A stretch of 64,000 nt of DNA from Echria macrotheca. Taxonomy: Eukaryota; Ascomycota; Sordariomycetes; Sordariales; Schizotheciaceae. The DNA lies in assembly GCA_030411725.1 (NCBI GenBank), contig MU839843.1, positions 682,001-746,000 of the forward strand, given 5' to 3'. The notes below the pieces were generated by a model. The model was not told where the DNA came from and made no database searches. It saw only the letters and a program-made list of their open reading frames with translations. This document shows positions 43,479 through 55,320 of the stretch, piece after piece. Each line of letters begins with the position of its first letter. The stretch's first letter is position 1. Made by a program: the position numbers and the translations under genes.

Positions 43479-46400
43479 CGCGGGCGCTCCTTTATAGCAA
43501 CACCATGATGGCCTGCCACTGGACCGTGGTGGTGGGCTCTAGGCCTGCACGACTCCGGCGACGGGGAGTCTTGGGAGTGTGGTTGTGTCGCGGTCGGACC
43601 AAAGCAGCAATCGGTGAGAAATTGGCAGAGAGGGGTGGGGAGAGGGGCGTTTTTGGGCGTCCTGTGGGTCTGGCTGTGTTTGTACTTGGCGCGGCCTTGA
43701 AAGCAAGACGACGTGTTGTGCTTGGGCGATCAACAGGCGCGCGACTGCATGGTCATAATGCGAACGACAAGGTGTTGGATCTTGGAGGCGTCATTTTTTG
43801 CGGATTTTGACAAGGTGAGGAGGTGAGCTGAGGTCGGCCGGGTTTCGCTTTGCTAAAGTGGGAGGAGCAAGTGGGCAAGCAACCCACTTCGGAGATATTG
43901 GCGCGCTCAAGTGCGCGTACCGAACAGCCTAGGTAGGTAGGCGAGGAGACGGGCAGAGCGGAAGGTCAGGAGTTGGAGCCGGCTGTGTGAGGAGCGACGA
44001 TCTGCGGAGGTGGGAGGGAGAGGAAGAGAGGGAGGAGAGAGAGGGTGGGAGACAAATGGATCTGGGGATGCGGGAGGCGGGGACTGGCAGAGCGCGAACA
44101 GAGAGCAGGACGTGCCGGCAGCGTCGTTTGAGCGATCCAGGCCGCACGCCGCGCGATGCACGTCGCAACCTGCCTGTAATACCTCGCGTTGGAGGGAATA
44201 GGAAGGGAAGGTTGAGTGCGAAAGCGAGCAGCAAATGGAATGGCCGCCCAGCAGAAAACCATAATTAACGGGGTCGCAATATTTGGGGAAAATGGGGGGA
44301 GGGGGTGTCCAGTCGGCTCCCCAGCTTTTTTCCCCCATCGCCATATCTGATCGCTGTCTTCGATGCCCCCTTTTTGGTCGCCCAAGAGCTGCAGTGACAA
44401 GCAGGCCCGGACACTGGCAGACAACCGCCATCGAATTTTGCAACAGACGCCAAAGACGGGAAATATATTCCTTATTGAGAGACTGAGTCGTCACTTCTCA
44501 CCTGTCATGCCTGCCGATATGCTGGGTGCCCGTGCTGGGCTGGATGTTGCTTCTGCTTCCTGCTGCGCGAGAGCCGTCGAGCTGCGGCATCCGGGATGCA
44601 GTGGTGCCGCAGCGAGAAACGTGCGCTCGATCCCATAGGCCGCGTCCCCGTCGCCCAAGGCCATGACGCCGTCTCTCGGTCGGCCGAGATTCGTTGACGG
44701 CGACTGAGCTGAAAGGATCGCCGAGGCACTATCCGATGAGAAGACTCGTCGAATCGTGCCGACGTGCACCGGGTGCAGAGAGGTCAGGCCGCCAGCCGAA
44801 CTACCTTCACCAAGCATCTATGTCCGACACGCTTCCAATCTCTCCCGCAGTGAGCACACGCGTATTCAAACCTGCCAACAGCCTCCCTTTCGTTAGCTCA
44901 CGGTCCGGTATGGAAAGCCCCTGGAATTAATACCGGGACGAGCTTCTAGTAGTGTTGCTAGCTGCTTGAGGGTGTGGGATGAAAACGTTCGACGACGGAC
45001 TGCATCTGCAGACGAGGGGCATGGTTGCGACTCTGGCTTCCCCGCTAGGTTTAGCTGCACCATCTGCCAACTCGGGCTTGCCCATGTCGACGACATGAGC
45101 CCAAGCATGGAGCCCCCCGGGTTTTCATGTGCGCGGCAGCTTCGCTCCAGAATTTCAACGGTCCTGAGTGGTCTCCTGGATGGACGACGAAAGCTGGGGG
45201 ATCGCTCCCGCCATTCCCCATTCCCCCACCTGCCATCAACCCACAACCCACAACCCACAAACCCGCTCGTCTCGCTCCCTCCAGTTTTGTATGACGCGGA
45301 CCGCGGTCGCAGGCCACCCCAGCACACACACACAGATCATACCACAAGTCTGAAAAGTCGGGCAAGCTTATCTCGGTGCTCAATCTATTCGACGAGGCCG
45401 GCTTCTTGATGCGTGCGTGCGCCCGCCAACACGACCGACTCCCCACGACGCGGAATGGACGGCACGCTCTAAGCAATCTCGAATCCACCGGCGTCTGAGT
45501 CTCACGGCGCACATGTCGCCGGCCTGATAAGGCATCCATTCGCAAGGGACGTGTGAAAATAGTTGAACAGCCAGATGCTGCAACCCTACCCTGCATGGCC
45601 CCCCTCGTCGCTGCTTGGCAGTGCTTCACCAGACACAAACTCGACGGCCAGAGAGCCCCGCGCGATATTCGCAAAGGAGCGAGCTAATAAGGTAGGAGGG
45701 GTATGGAAAAGCTACGGGACGGGGTCAGCAAATGCGGCAACCTGCCGAAACCGCACCTTCACAATTGCACCTATCAGAGTGCAGCCATGTTGCCGTCTGG
45801 TGTCTTGTTCTTCCCCAGCGACATCACGGCCGCCGCCTGGGCTGTCCCGTCTGCACCCTTCCGCGAATCTCGTCAGGCCAGACGGCGCGAGGACAGTGCA
45901 GTTCCCAACGAGAAGCCCGAGAAAAAGGCCAATGATAACATGTCCCAGCCCAACATCCAAGGATGTGGGGGGCAGAGCCGCCTGCGGGCTGCGGACAACT
46001 CCATCTTGCCCTGTCTTTCCTGATTGTGGTCCCGGTACATCTTCCCCGCCCGTCATCATCACATCACGATCACGGCTGTCAACCCCAGAGCAGAAAAGCA
46101 TGGCATATAGTCCGGCTCCGAGTCGCCCTCAGCAGAGCCAAGGTGCCCGATTTACTCACCATCGAAACATTAGATAGGCACGAGGATGAATAGCCTAAAG
46201 CAGTGAGAAGCAAGATCCTGGGCCCCCACACCATCACCCACCTGATACCGATTATGGGGGAGGGGAAAGAAAGTTTCACTCTCACAACCCGTCTGCATCC
46301 TTCTTTTGCAGTCTCTGCTGGCTGAGAAGAGGTGGACGGAAGCCGGGAAAGGGGTTAATCCTTGACACGGGGAAAGAGCAAAGAAATGACGGGGAATGAC

Positions 46401-49400
46401 GAGGAACCAAAAAAAAAGTCGATGAGAAGAGAGTCTAGAACCTGATCACAAGTAAGAACTAGACTCGAAATGGCCAAGTCCACGCCATGCCCTTTTCCCT
46501 CTCGTGCAGCAGACCTGCATGCCCCGGCGGCCGGCATTCGATGCCGTCCGCTGGCCCTCTTTTTCGCTTGAACCACACCGAAGCGAGACTACCGGGGCTT
46601 CGTACCTGGGTAACGATAACTAACATCCTTGAATGTCTGCTTCGTTGTCAGTTATCGGAGCTTTGCGCTTCTTGAGCGACGGATCTGCTTGGAGACTCAG
46701 CCCGAGAAGTTCTAGAAGAAGTAGTGTCATAGGAATCATCTCGTAACCTAGGTACTTGGGAAAAGAACCATGTTCTTCTGGTCATATCTGCCGGAGTACG
46801 GCATTAACCGCTATCACAACTACCTTGAGTAGCTTCAGTCTCTCCAACAAATTTTAAGTAGCCCAGCTACAAGGCTAACAATTATTTGAGGGCTGTAAAG
46901 CGTCATCTGCCACCTAATACCCAACCAAACCTCGGAACCAATAACACTTCCATAGCACACAGAGTCTTGTTGACCAGTTTCTCTTGCCGACATAGTCAAC
47001 ACCGGATGCTGAAGTGAGACGCATCCGCATGTGCAAACATAAAACGTGCTGGAGAGTTTCTTCCCCAGGCCCAAGTGTCATCTCAAGACACAGGCTTACC
47101 GGAGTCAGCTAGCCATTACTCACGCTGCCGTTCAACGAGACATCCCAACAAGATCAGCGAAACGCTCGGAGGAGCATGTGTTGGCGGCAGCAATAGTCTT
47201 TGGATGGTGATTATCCCCCCAAGCGTCCGGATTCTCTTACCCTGTTCGTCGCTGTGTCCCTCAAGCAAGTCGGGGCTTCAATGAGCTGGAAGATGCACAG
47301 CAGCATCGCCTGCGGAGACCGGGGCCTTGAATGAGATCGGTTCGCCCTTGGTATATCTTCAGGGTTCTCAGCGGGCTTGGATGTTCCACTTCCCAGTCCC
47401 CTATAAAGATGTCTGTAGCAAGAAGCTACAAGTATTTGAGTCTTGTGTGTAAAGTATCATGAGGGTAAAAGCGTCAACCACAAACTTGCTGGCCGACGAC
47501 ACACATACTTTAAAAACTGCCCGCTGTATGGCCACCAAGTAAATAGGTAGCATCGTTCTGCCTAGGTAGGAGCTCCATAGCTCTAAACCCAGCGGCCCTC
47601 CAACTACTTACCTAGGAAGCTAAACCTGTGTTCTTCAACTACGCATCTAAGTAGGGTATCTTCTAGGTACGTACCGAGTCACCATCGGCTTCGTGAACAG
47701 CTAACCAACACCAGGGTAGTTAAGAAAGGGAAGCTACCTAATAAGAAAGGCAGTCAAACAGTGAGAATAATAACAAAAAGAAAACACAAATGCAGGTACC
47801 AAACCAGACCTACCCCTTTCCCCCCCTCTAACTAAGGTAACCAAGTTTTACCAAGATTATTTCATCACACTCCAATCCAAACCCGCTTATATATCACCCT
47901 AGTCCGGGTCCGGTATTTCCATCCCGTCCTGTATGTCCCTGATCCGTACCTGACATATATCTCCACGCAAGGGGAAAGGGCGGTACGGGGTGGCACCGGT
48001 AAATGATCCCTACCAGCAACATACATATCTAAATTACCTACCGAACGAGCCTCTCTACCAAAAAGGTCCTCGTTATTATTTCCCCTTTCAAAAACCCAAC
48101 CCGTCCTGCCCTGTTCCCTGTTCCCTGTATTCCCCGTCTTTATCCCGAACATGCCTTATCCCGTATATGTCCCTCCTCCAGTTCCAGTCGGTCGACTTAT
48201 CAACGCGGCGCGGGGAGGAGGGGGATGGGGGGATGAAATATTCCGACGACACTATACCACCACCTACCTCCTAGCTTACATCCTCTGAGTGGTTCAGGTA
48301 GGTATCTGTCCAGCATCATACCTTGGGTACGGTACATAAAAAATTTACCCAAGGTGGGTTTGGCTTCCTCGTTGACCCGTCCCTCCCGTCCCCCGGTCCG
48401 CCGTCGGTGTCCGTGTGTCTAGTCTAGACCTAGACCTACTACTCTACTACACAGGTACATGTCCCGTGACGCGCGTCACCACGTGCAAATAATCTCTCTT
48501 CCAGAACGAAAGAAAAAAAGGGTGATGTGACAATCCTCAAGCAAGCCACGTGGGAAGGGAAGGGAAGAAGGGAGGGATGATCACAGATCACAGATCCCAA
48601 GCAGACTGGAGCCGGTGAAACACATCCGCATTTTGCCACGTGTGACAACCACCCCCCCAAAACCAAAACATCACCACACAGACCAATCCATCCATCCATC
48701 CCGAGGAGGGTAACTCTTCCAGAAAAAAAATGATCGCCTTCCTATATTTAAAAAAATTGTCAAGGTATATAGACTACATGTTTGAATAGAACTTTAAACC
48801 ACCACGGGGCGTCATGAAACCCGTTCCCCGTCGTCCCCGTGCCTGCCTGCCCCGCCCCCCGTCCCGTACCCGTTTGAATGAACCGTTGTGGAACCCGCGC
48901 CGTCCCGTAAAACAAAGACCCTTCTCTCCACAGGCCGGCATCCCGCCTCTCCTCAACACCCCAGACGCCCGAAGCATCGCTTTCCCCTGATTTGTTCCTG
49001 TTGCGGCCCTGTAACGCACCACCAAAGACCAAAAAACCTAAACTCCACTAACCCATTTTCCCACCCGTGTCGTACAAACATTAGTGTTCTGTTTCGCCTC
49101 ATCTCCACCTCGGCGTCTTTCAGCCTCATTGATTCCAAGCCACGGGATCCCGGACCCGATCCTTCGAGCTTGATCACCCTCGTCTTGACTGTTTGGGTTT
49201 AACTCTCCGCTTTCCATGTTGGGCACCGTTCCGTGTCGACCAAAATATCCCCCGTCGTATTCTCGCCGGATCGCTGGCCTGCTGACTACCCGGTAGCGTT
49301 TCATGGAACACAATCGAACAATGCGTTACCAAGAAAAGCACCAAGGATCCTTCTCTCCCCCGCTAGTTTGTCCTCCACATGTCATGCCGTCCGTCGAGGT

Positions 49401-49454
49401 CGAGATCGAGATCGAATTGAGATCGGCGTAGTTTCAAGCCCCGCTTCATCAACC
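43479..49454. other. 6-kb gene-poor region upstream of the zinc-cluster gene
   Basis: The largest gap in the window. The first 1 kb is GC-rich with purine runs (44000-44050) and is the likely promoter and leader of the 40214-43478 gene. 46700-48500 is AT-richer, with several CCTAGGTA-like motifs (46746, 47561, 47611, 47662). 48480-49340 should include the 3' flank of the next minus-strand gene. Many short frames exist on both strands but none has a domain, a start context and splice signals together. No transposon ends, tRNA or 5S rRNA recognised. An unannotated non-coding RNA cannot be excluded. Confidence 0.45.
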
Positions 49455-51673
49455 TCACCCAAACACGATGCTGACTCCCAGGTCCCTGCTGACCTTGCGC
49501 CAGAGGTCGGCATCTCTGGCCACACTGCGTGCTGCCTCCTTGGTCTGTTGTACGTTTCCGGGCCGCTGCAATACACCAGCCTCGCCCAGTCGGGCCACCA
49601 CATCGGCCCAGTCGGCCCGACGCCACACCTCTTGCACAATCTCCCAGGCCCGCTCAATGTTCATCATGCCCTGTCTCCTCCTGAGGGCGTCGAACGCCCG
49701 AGCTGCCAGTTCGCGGTCTTCGGGGCTCATGGCTTCGCATGCCGTCACAAACAGCGGCCAGAGGAGCGCACCCATGGGACCCTCGTAGGCAACTGTTGCC
49801 ACACAGTGTCGTAGACCGTCGCGAGCGTGTCTCTGAACTGAATCGTCGGAGCGCGGGTAGGTGTATATCGTCCGATATAAGTAAACAAACGCCGCATGCC
49901 GGTAAGCGAGGGCATTGTGGAAGATGCTGTGTAGGCGGGCGCGTTCCGAGGTGGCTATTGGTTCTGTCCCTTCGGGCGCTGCATGTTCGTTATTAGTGGC
50001 GGGTGCCAGTGTGGGAAAGCCGGCCTCTTCCTCGTCCGGGACAAAATTGGGAGGCAAGTGTGGCTGCCACTGCGTGAGGGCTGTTTCAATGGCGTTCATG
50101 GTCGCTTCGAACTCGGTCCGCAAAACGGCGATCTTTGACGGAGGTGCGTTCGCTCGGACAGCTAGCTCAACTTCCCGCTTCAGGGTCGATAGATCGGCAA
50201 GTCGGTGAATAATAGGCCACAGTGTCGTGGCCATGCCGAGCAGCGTGTCGACATCAGAAAGCGGCGAGGCATCCGGACAACCGAGTGGGGAGACGGGTTG
50301 GAGGCATCCTGGAGAAGGTGCTGCGGACAGCGGTGCGGTGCCGTTTGAGAGTGCCGCGATGACATCGTAGAAGCGGAATGCCTAGACCAACACATCAGTT
50401 CGTCACCTTTGGAAGAGACACAACGACACCTACACGCTCGAGGAACACGCTCGTGGGATCGGTGGGTTCCGGGTTCGCCAACATGACCGTGAGAGCACCT
50501 TTCAGATGTCCTGCCACGATGTTGGAATGCCCTTTTTGAACAAGCTGTCCGGTGTCAGATGTTGATTCACCATGGTTAGTACGAAAACAACTTACGACTT
50601 CATAGTAGACCAATAACATTATTGCAGCCAGAAGTTCGTTTCTGTTGACCTTGTTGTTCTGCTCGATCAGACGCCCGAGTCCTTGGATGGCTTGGTTGTG
50701 GAAATAGATGGACTTTTCGGTGTTCTCGACGCCTCGGTACTCCAGGTGAGCGCTGGCAAGCGCGTAGACGGCGTTCATGACCGGGGAGCATTTTTGCGTC
50801 AGTGGCAGCACGAGCTGTTGGAACGGGTTGCCCGTCTCCTCCCGGAAAACGATGAGATGAGACAAGACGTTGCAAAAATGATCGACGAGAGCTCGCCGGT
50901 TGGGACGGTCTGAAAACTCGCCGAACGAGGGCGGATAGAAGTCGAGAAGGGGAGATCTCGCCGGGCAGGGCGAAATCATGGCGAGAGAGGGGATCCGAGA
51001 CCTCGACTTTGACCGCACTACCATCGAGAGGTCCATGGGCCCCGACTGTGAGCCTTCCTCACCGTCGCTGTCATCCCCCTCGGCCACAAAGTCGGAGCTG
51101 AGATAACTGGCCTCGGATAGCCTACGTTCCAACGCCGCCGGCTCCAGGTCGGGATTGGCGGCGCCATCGTTGGCGGGCGTCTCGCGCTTCTTCCTCTGTC
51201 GTGGTTTCACCGCCTCGTACACGCACTCAGTGCCGTGCTCCACACAACGGGCGCACTGCGGACGTCCCTCATCACATTTCTTTTTCTACCGACGGTCAGC
51301 ATATCAGGGAGTTTTCATCAGAGGTTATGTCCGGACTGGAGCTCATCGCCGATTCGCTCGAGATCGAGGTCTCAGTCGCCGACACAACCTTGCACGCACC
51401 TTCTCCTTGCTACAAGACACGATCCAGCGTTAGAATCATCAAGACAAAAAAGTTGACATAACCAAGTTTCAAGCCGGGACAGGTTCAGATGTTCACATAC
51501 CAGAATGCACATCCTGGACGGCGGGCGAGGTCGAAGTCAGCAGTCCGGTCGTCAATTGAAAGACGGGCTCCGCAACGGAAAGCGAGCCACGAGTGGTGAA
51601 ATATCTCCGACTTACCGGCTCTTGAGCGTCGCTTGGGTTCCTTGGGCGGCGCTCGACGAGTATAGAGCAGCAT
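49455..51673 (-). CDS. Zn2Cys6 transcription factor with micro-exon-encoded zinc cluster
   Basis: 602 aa. Minus-strand exons: 51673-51616, 51513-51501 (13 nt), 51409-51400 (10 nt), 51285-50596, 50544-50434 and 50381-49455. Each donor begins GT and each acceptor ends AG, and the total is in frame. The cluster is assembled across four exons: CAFC (21-24), KEK, KKKC (31), then DEGRPQCARCVEHGTEC, giving Cys21, 24, 31, 38, 41 and 48 (CX2CX6CX6CX2CX6C) after a basic lead PKRRSRA. The remainder is the ARCA-like fungal transcription factor domain (HFCNVLSHLIVFREETGNPFQQLVLPL, SNIVAGHLKGALTVML). The start ATG 51673 is the nearest Met, but the frame is open further upstream, so the N-terminus may be longer. 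Target genes are unknown. Confidence 0.88.
51400..51409 (-). other. 10-nt micro-exon of the zinc-cluster gene
   Basis: Ten bases between acceptor TGTAG and donor GTGCGT complete Cys24 and encode Lys-Glu-Lys. With it the spacing Cys24 to Cys31 is exactly six residues; skipping it breaks the frame. Confidence 0.72.
51501..51513 (-). other. 13-nt micro-exon of the zinc-cluster gene
   Basis: Thirteen bases between acceptor CCAG and donor GTATGT encode part of Gly20 plus Cys21-Ala-Phe and two bases of Cys24. Without it the first two zinc cysteines are lost. Confidence 0.75.
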
Positions 51674-54600
51674 TTTGACGGCGACCGTCTCGACGTGACT
51701 GCAGAGCCGCACCAGTTGCGTTGGCGGCCCAGGCCCATGGACTGCGATCCCAACCAAGACGTGGCGGTCGACGAGGGGTAGCGGACGGGCGGCGTGTCGT
51801 CCAGAGTAACTAGATGATGATGGGCGAGGTCGCAGTTGGGGGGAAATATGCAGAGTAGATGCACGGATGGCCGCGTGTCTTGTAACAGACGTCTTTTCTG
51901 GCACAGGCAGGGCAGGTGCAGCCGTCGTAACTGGATCGATCTTCCTCGGTGTGCAAGCCCCGGGTAAGCTAACCAGCACACACCACCTCTTCACCACGGC
52001 AGCATCACGAGCGCCCGTCCAAGCTTTTGTCGTAGCATGCAGGCCTGTCTGTGCCGGTTCGATGGCCTTCTGTGATCCCCTGTCCGCACGGGAATGAGGG
52101 AACGCTTCCGTTAACGCATAATAAGCGGAGAAACATGCGGGGTTGTCTGGTTGTGCACTTGTTGGTGGTCCTCTTCCTGGCCTGCCTCTCCGCACTGATG
52201 AGCCAGAGTGCCGGGCCCCTCACCGGAAGCGGGTGCTGGGGGTTTCATCAGTGCAACAGCAGGGCCACCAGCGGGCGGGCGCCGGGCTTCCAGCGCGTGG
52301 TGGCTTGCGGCTTGCGTGGTTGTCTCCAACATCAGGATGAACATGCCCATCGTCACAGATTGTTCGAGATGCCCGAACACGGGACATCCGATGGTGGCTG
52401 CCGCACCCGTTGACGACGTGCATTCCCAGCAAAGCCAGCCGGTTCGGCCCATTCTCGGCGCCAGTTTGCTCTTGATGAGGTTCTACGTAATCCTCTCGAC
52501 GGCGCCAATAACCGGCCCGCCGCCGTCATGTGCGTGACGAGATCCGTGGCCACGGCGGCGCTCGGTGCTGTGGTTAGTAACTGGCTGCTGACTGCTGGCG
52601 AGTCCATGATTGGACGCCCGCTGGCCCTCTGGGATTCTAGACGTTCGAGTGCCGGCCCGGTCTTGGATCTGTCCCGCGGGCCGGGTTTTCCTCCTGCAAA
52701 GTCTGGGAGAACGTTAGGGACGGACGGCACTGGCTACAATGCCGGTAGGGTCTGCGTAATCTCGTGGAAAAGAGCGTTTGATTTCGTGGGGAAGCATGAC
52801 CGCCGCCGATTGGCGAGATCGCCGGGCGCCGAACTCTTGTGGATTTAGCCGGCGAGCGCCACCCGGACAGCGGAGGAGAGATCGCCAGCTTGGTTTGGTA
52901 GGTTGCCGCGAGATCCAGACGTCGTCGCAGCTGGACGCTTCGTCCTAGACCAAACACGGCGGACTGACACGCGGAAGCCACCACATTACCATCCGGATAG
53001 GCTGATTGACCACCGTCCATTTCAGCCTCAATTGCCGTGTGGAATTGCCGAGGTTGTGCACAGGAACTGGTCGGGGCATTTGCGAGAACACCTTGATCAG
53101 GATGCAGAGCGCCGACAGGCCAGCGCGGGGTAGAGACGGACGACGGAGGACGGAGGATTGCTGTGAGTAGTTCACCTCCCCAGCGGCCTTGGCCATTCAA
53201 CCCGTTCGGGGCCAAGCCGTGTGCTGACGATGCCACGCTCCGGCCCCTAGCTTGCGACTGGATTTTTAGTGTTGGTTGCTGATCACCAGGTCGCCTGAAT
53301 TGAATCCAATGTCCAGCAGATTGAGTGATCCGCTCTGTGAATTTCCGTGTTAAACAATTTTTAATTTGTGTGGGCTGGACCCCGCGCTTTGGAGTGAAGA
53401 GCCCGCTGAGAGGTCGCCCTCGTGGTGACGCAGCTGGAAGGCCGCCGTTCTTTCCTCGATTGTCAATTGACGATTGGCGATTGACGAATCGTGGCTCCTC
53501 GTGGCTCCTTCCTTGGCAACTTCCAATCTTCTACTATCGGGCTTGCCCAGAATCCTTCAATCTTCATCCCCGCTTGATCTGGGGAAGAAGAGCCTCAAAT
53601 GCAAGACACAGGTCTGGGAAGAAAGTGATCGACATCGTCTTACCTTCAGTTGGGGGTGCGGGCGGTGATGGGTTGTGGTTGGTGGCTTGAAGGCGTCAGC
53701 GGGCGTCCTGGGGCTGGCAGCAAAGGCCCACGGTCATTTTCTTGTCTTGACGCCCCTGTCTTTCTTCCAACGTCATTCGAATGGAAAACCAGACAGTTGG
53801 GACGACGGGGGCGATGTGAGTGTTGCCGATCAAAGCTTGGTGGTAGATACTGACGATGTGGAGTTTTTAAGGTTATCCCGGCTGACCTTCCCGTGTCGGT
53901 CGCAATTTGTCTTCTGAAGAATCGGGCCCGCACACGTGAATCGCGACCGCGACTCCGGGAAAAGTGGAGGAACGGGAATCCCGTGATTCATTTGACATTG
54001 GCCACACGTGCCCCCAAGGAGCAGAAGCAAGTTGGCAAGCAAACAACCAGAGGGTGGCCGGGAACAGGAACTTTCTGGCGGGGCCGGAACAAACGGCACC
54101 ATCGGTGACGCGCCCATGCCCGAGATGGGCTGGACCGGGAAGGGATAGCTTTTAGGGGTCCGGCCTCTCGGGGCATTCGCCCTTCTTCAGACCGCCTCAG
54201 CTCTCGTCTCCGTCGTTCCCTGCTTCGGTCGATTTCTCCGCCAGGACGCGTCGCGAACGCCTGAGTCACTGTGTTGACATTTGTCGAGACAGACACGAAC
54301 GGCGTGGTGACTGTGCATTTCTGTACAGCCACGGCACATAAATGCTTTTGCCGCCAGGAGAGGCAGTTGTCGCCAGTCGCAAATTACTCGACCCAAGGCG
54401 CCAATGAGTTGAGGACCGTGCCGCACGATGCTGCTGTTCCTGCATTAACGGCCCCGTTCCCGCGCAGGCTGGCAGTGCGCGGCATGCCCCTGAATTCTGT
54501 CTCCACTCGATAGAATCCTCCATCGCGGTCCAGAGCGCGAGTTATGGCGTCTTCTAGCCCTGGACGAAAAACAAAACTCAACCAGGATGGCTTGGCTGTC

Positions 54601-55320
54601 GTCCACCATTCGCAGGTCGAGATGCGTCCCGCCTGTCACCAGAATGATGGCCGGAACATGCTGGGTTTCGCGGTCAAAGAATTGTCACTGACATTCCACT
54701 GCATCAGACACTGACATGGCGGACAGTCCGGACTTAACTCATGGCATGTGTCAAAGCCGATGTGGTCTGTGCAAGTCAAGGGCTGTTTTACGAACGTCCA
54801 TTCCAGAAACCAGGACGGGAGCCTGGGGGCTTCGACGGAATCTGGCCAATGACCAGCTTGTTTTGTCGATATCCAATTTCAAGTGAGCTTTTCTTGGATG
54901 TGGAGCCCATCACCCAAGGAAGCTTAGCCCATGGGTCCGACAAGGCTGGACCTCACCCTTTCCCTCGACAACCCACGCTCCCGCCGTCCAATAGACCGGG
55001 CGCTAGTGGGCCAGAGGCACGATGCGGCTCAGCGTCTTCTCGCCAACCCCCTGAAGGGCTTAGTGGCATGGACACATCGTGAAGGTGGTGGGCTGAAGCT
55101 GGGCTCCAGGTCCTGGGCTGGCGCAGTGCCCTCGCAATAAAGACTCGGGCTGCCGCCTTGCATCTGTGATGGAGCCTCCTCTTGCTTCCGCTTCAGCCAA
55201 GCCCGTCACGCTGCCTCACCAGCATCTTTGAGCATCTTTTTGCTCGTCCTCTGACGTATCGTACGTCAAGTCATTCGTTATCCCCTTCAGCCTCTCATAG
55301 GCTTAATACACTCTTTCATA
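51674..55320. other. Gene-poor divergent spacer
   Basis: 3.6 kb between the divergent zinc-cluster and GH16 genes, holding both promoters. GC content is moderate to high, so chance frames abound (for example 52637-53236 minus), but none has a recognisable domain. 55130-55320 is the probable GH16 leader. No repeat or RNA gene seen. Confidence 0.5.

Noticed and set aside
44000..44060. Purine-rich GGGAGAGG tract as a regulatory or structural element
   Set aside because: Only a composition bias near a promoter; no repeat unit or pairing partner.
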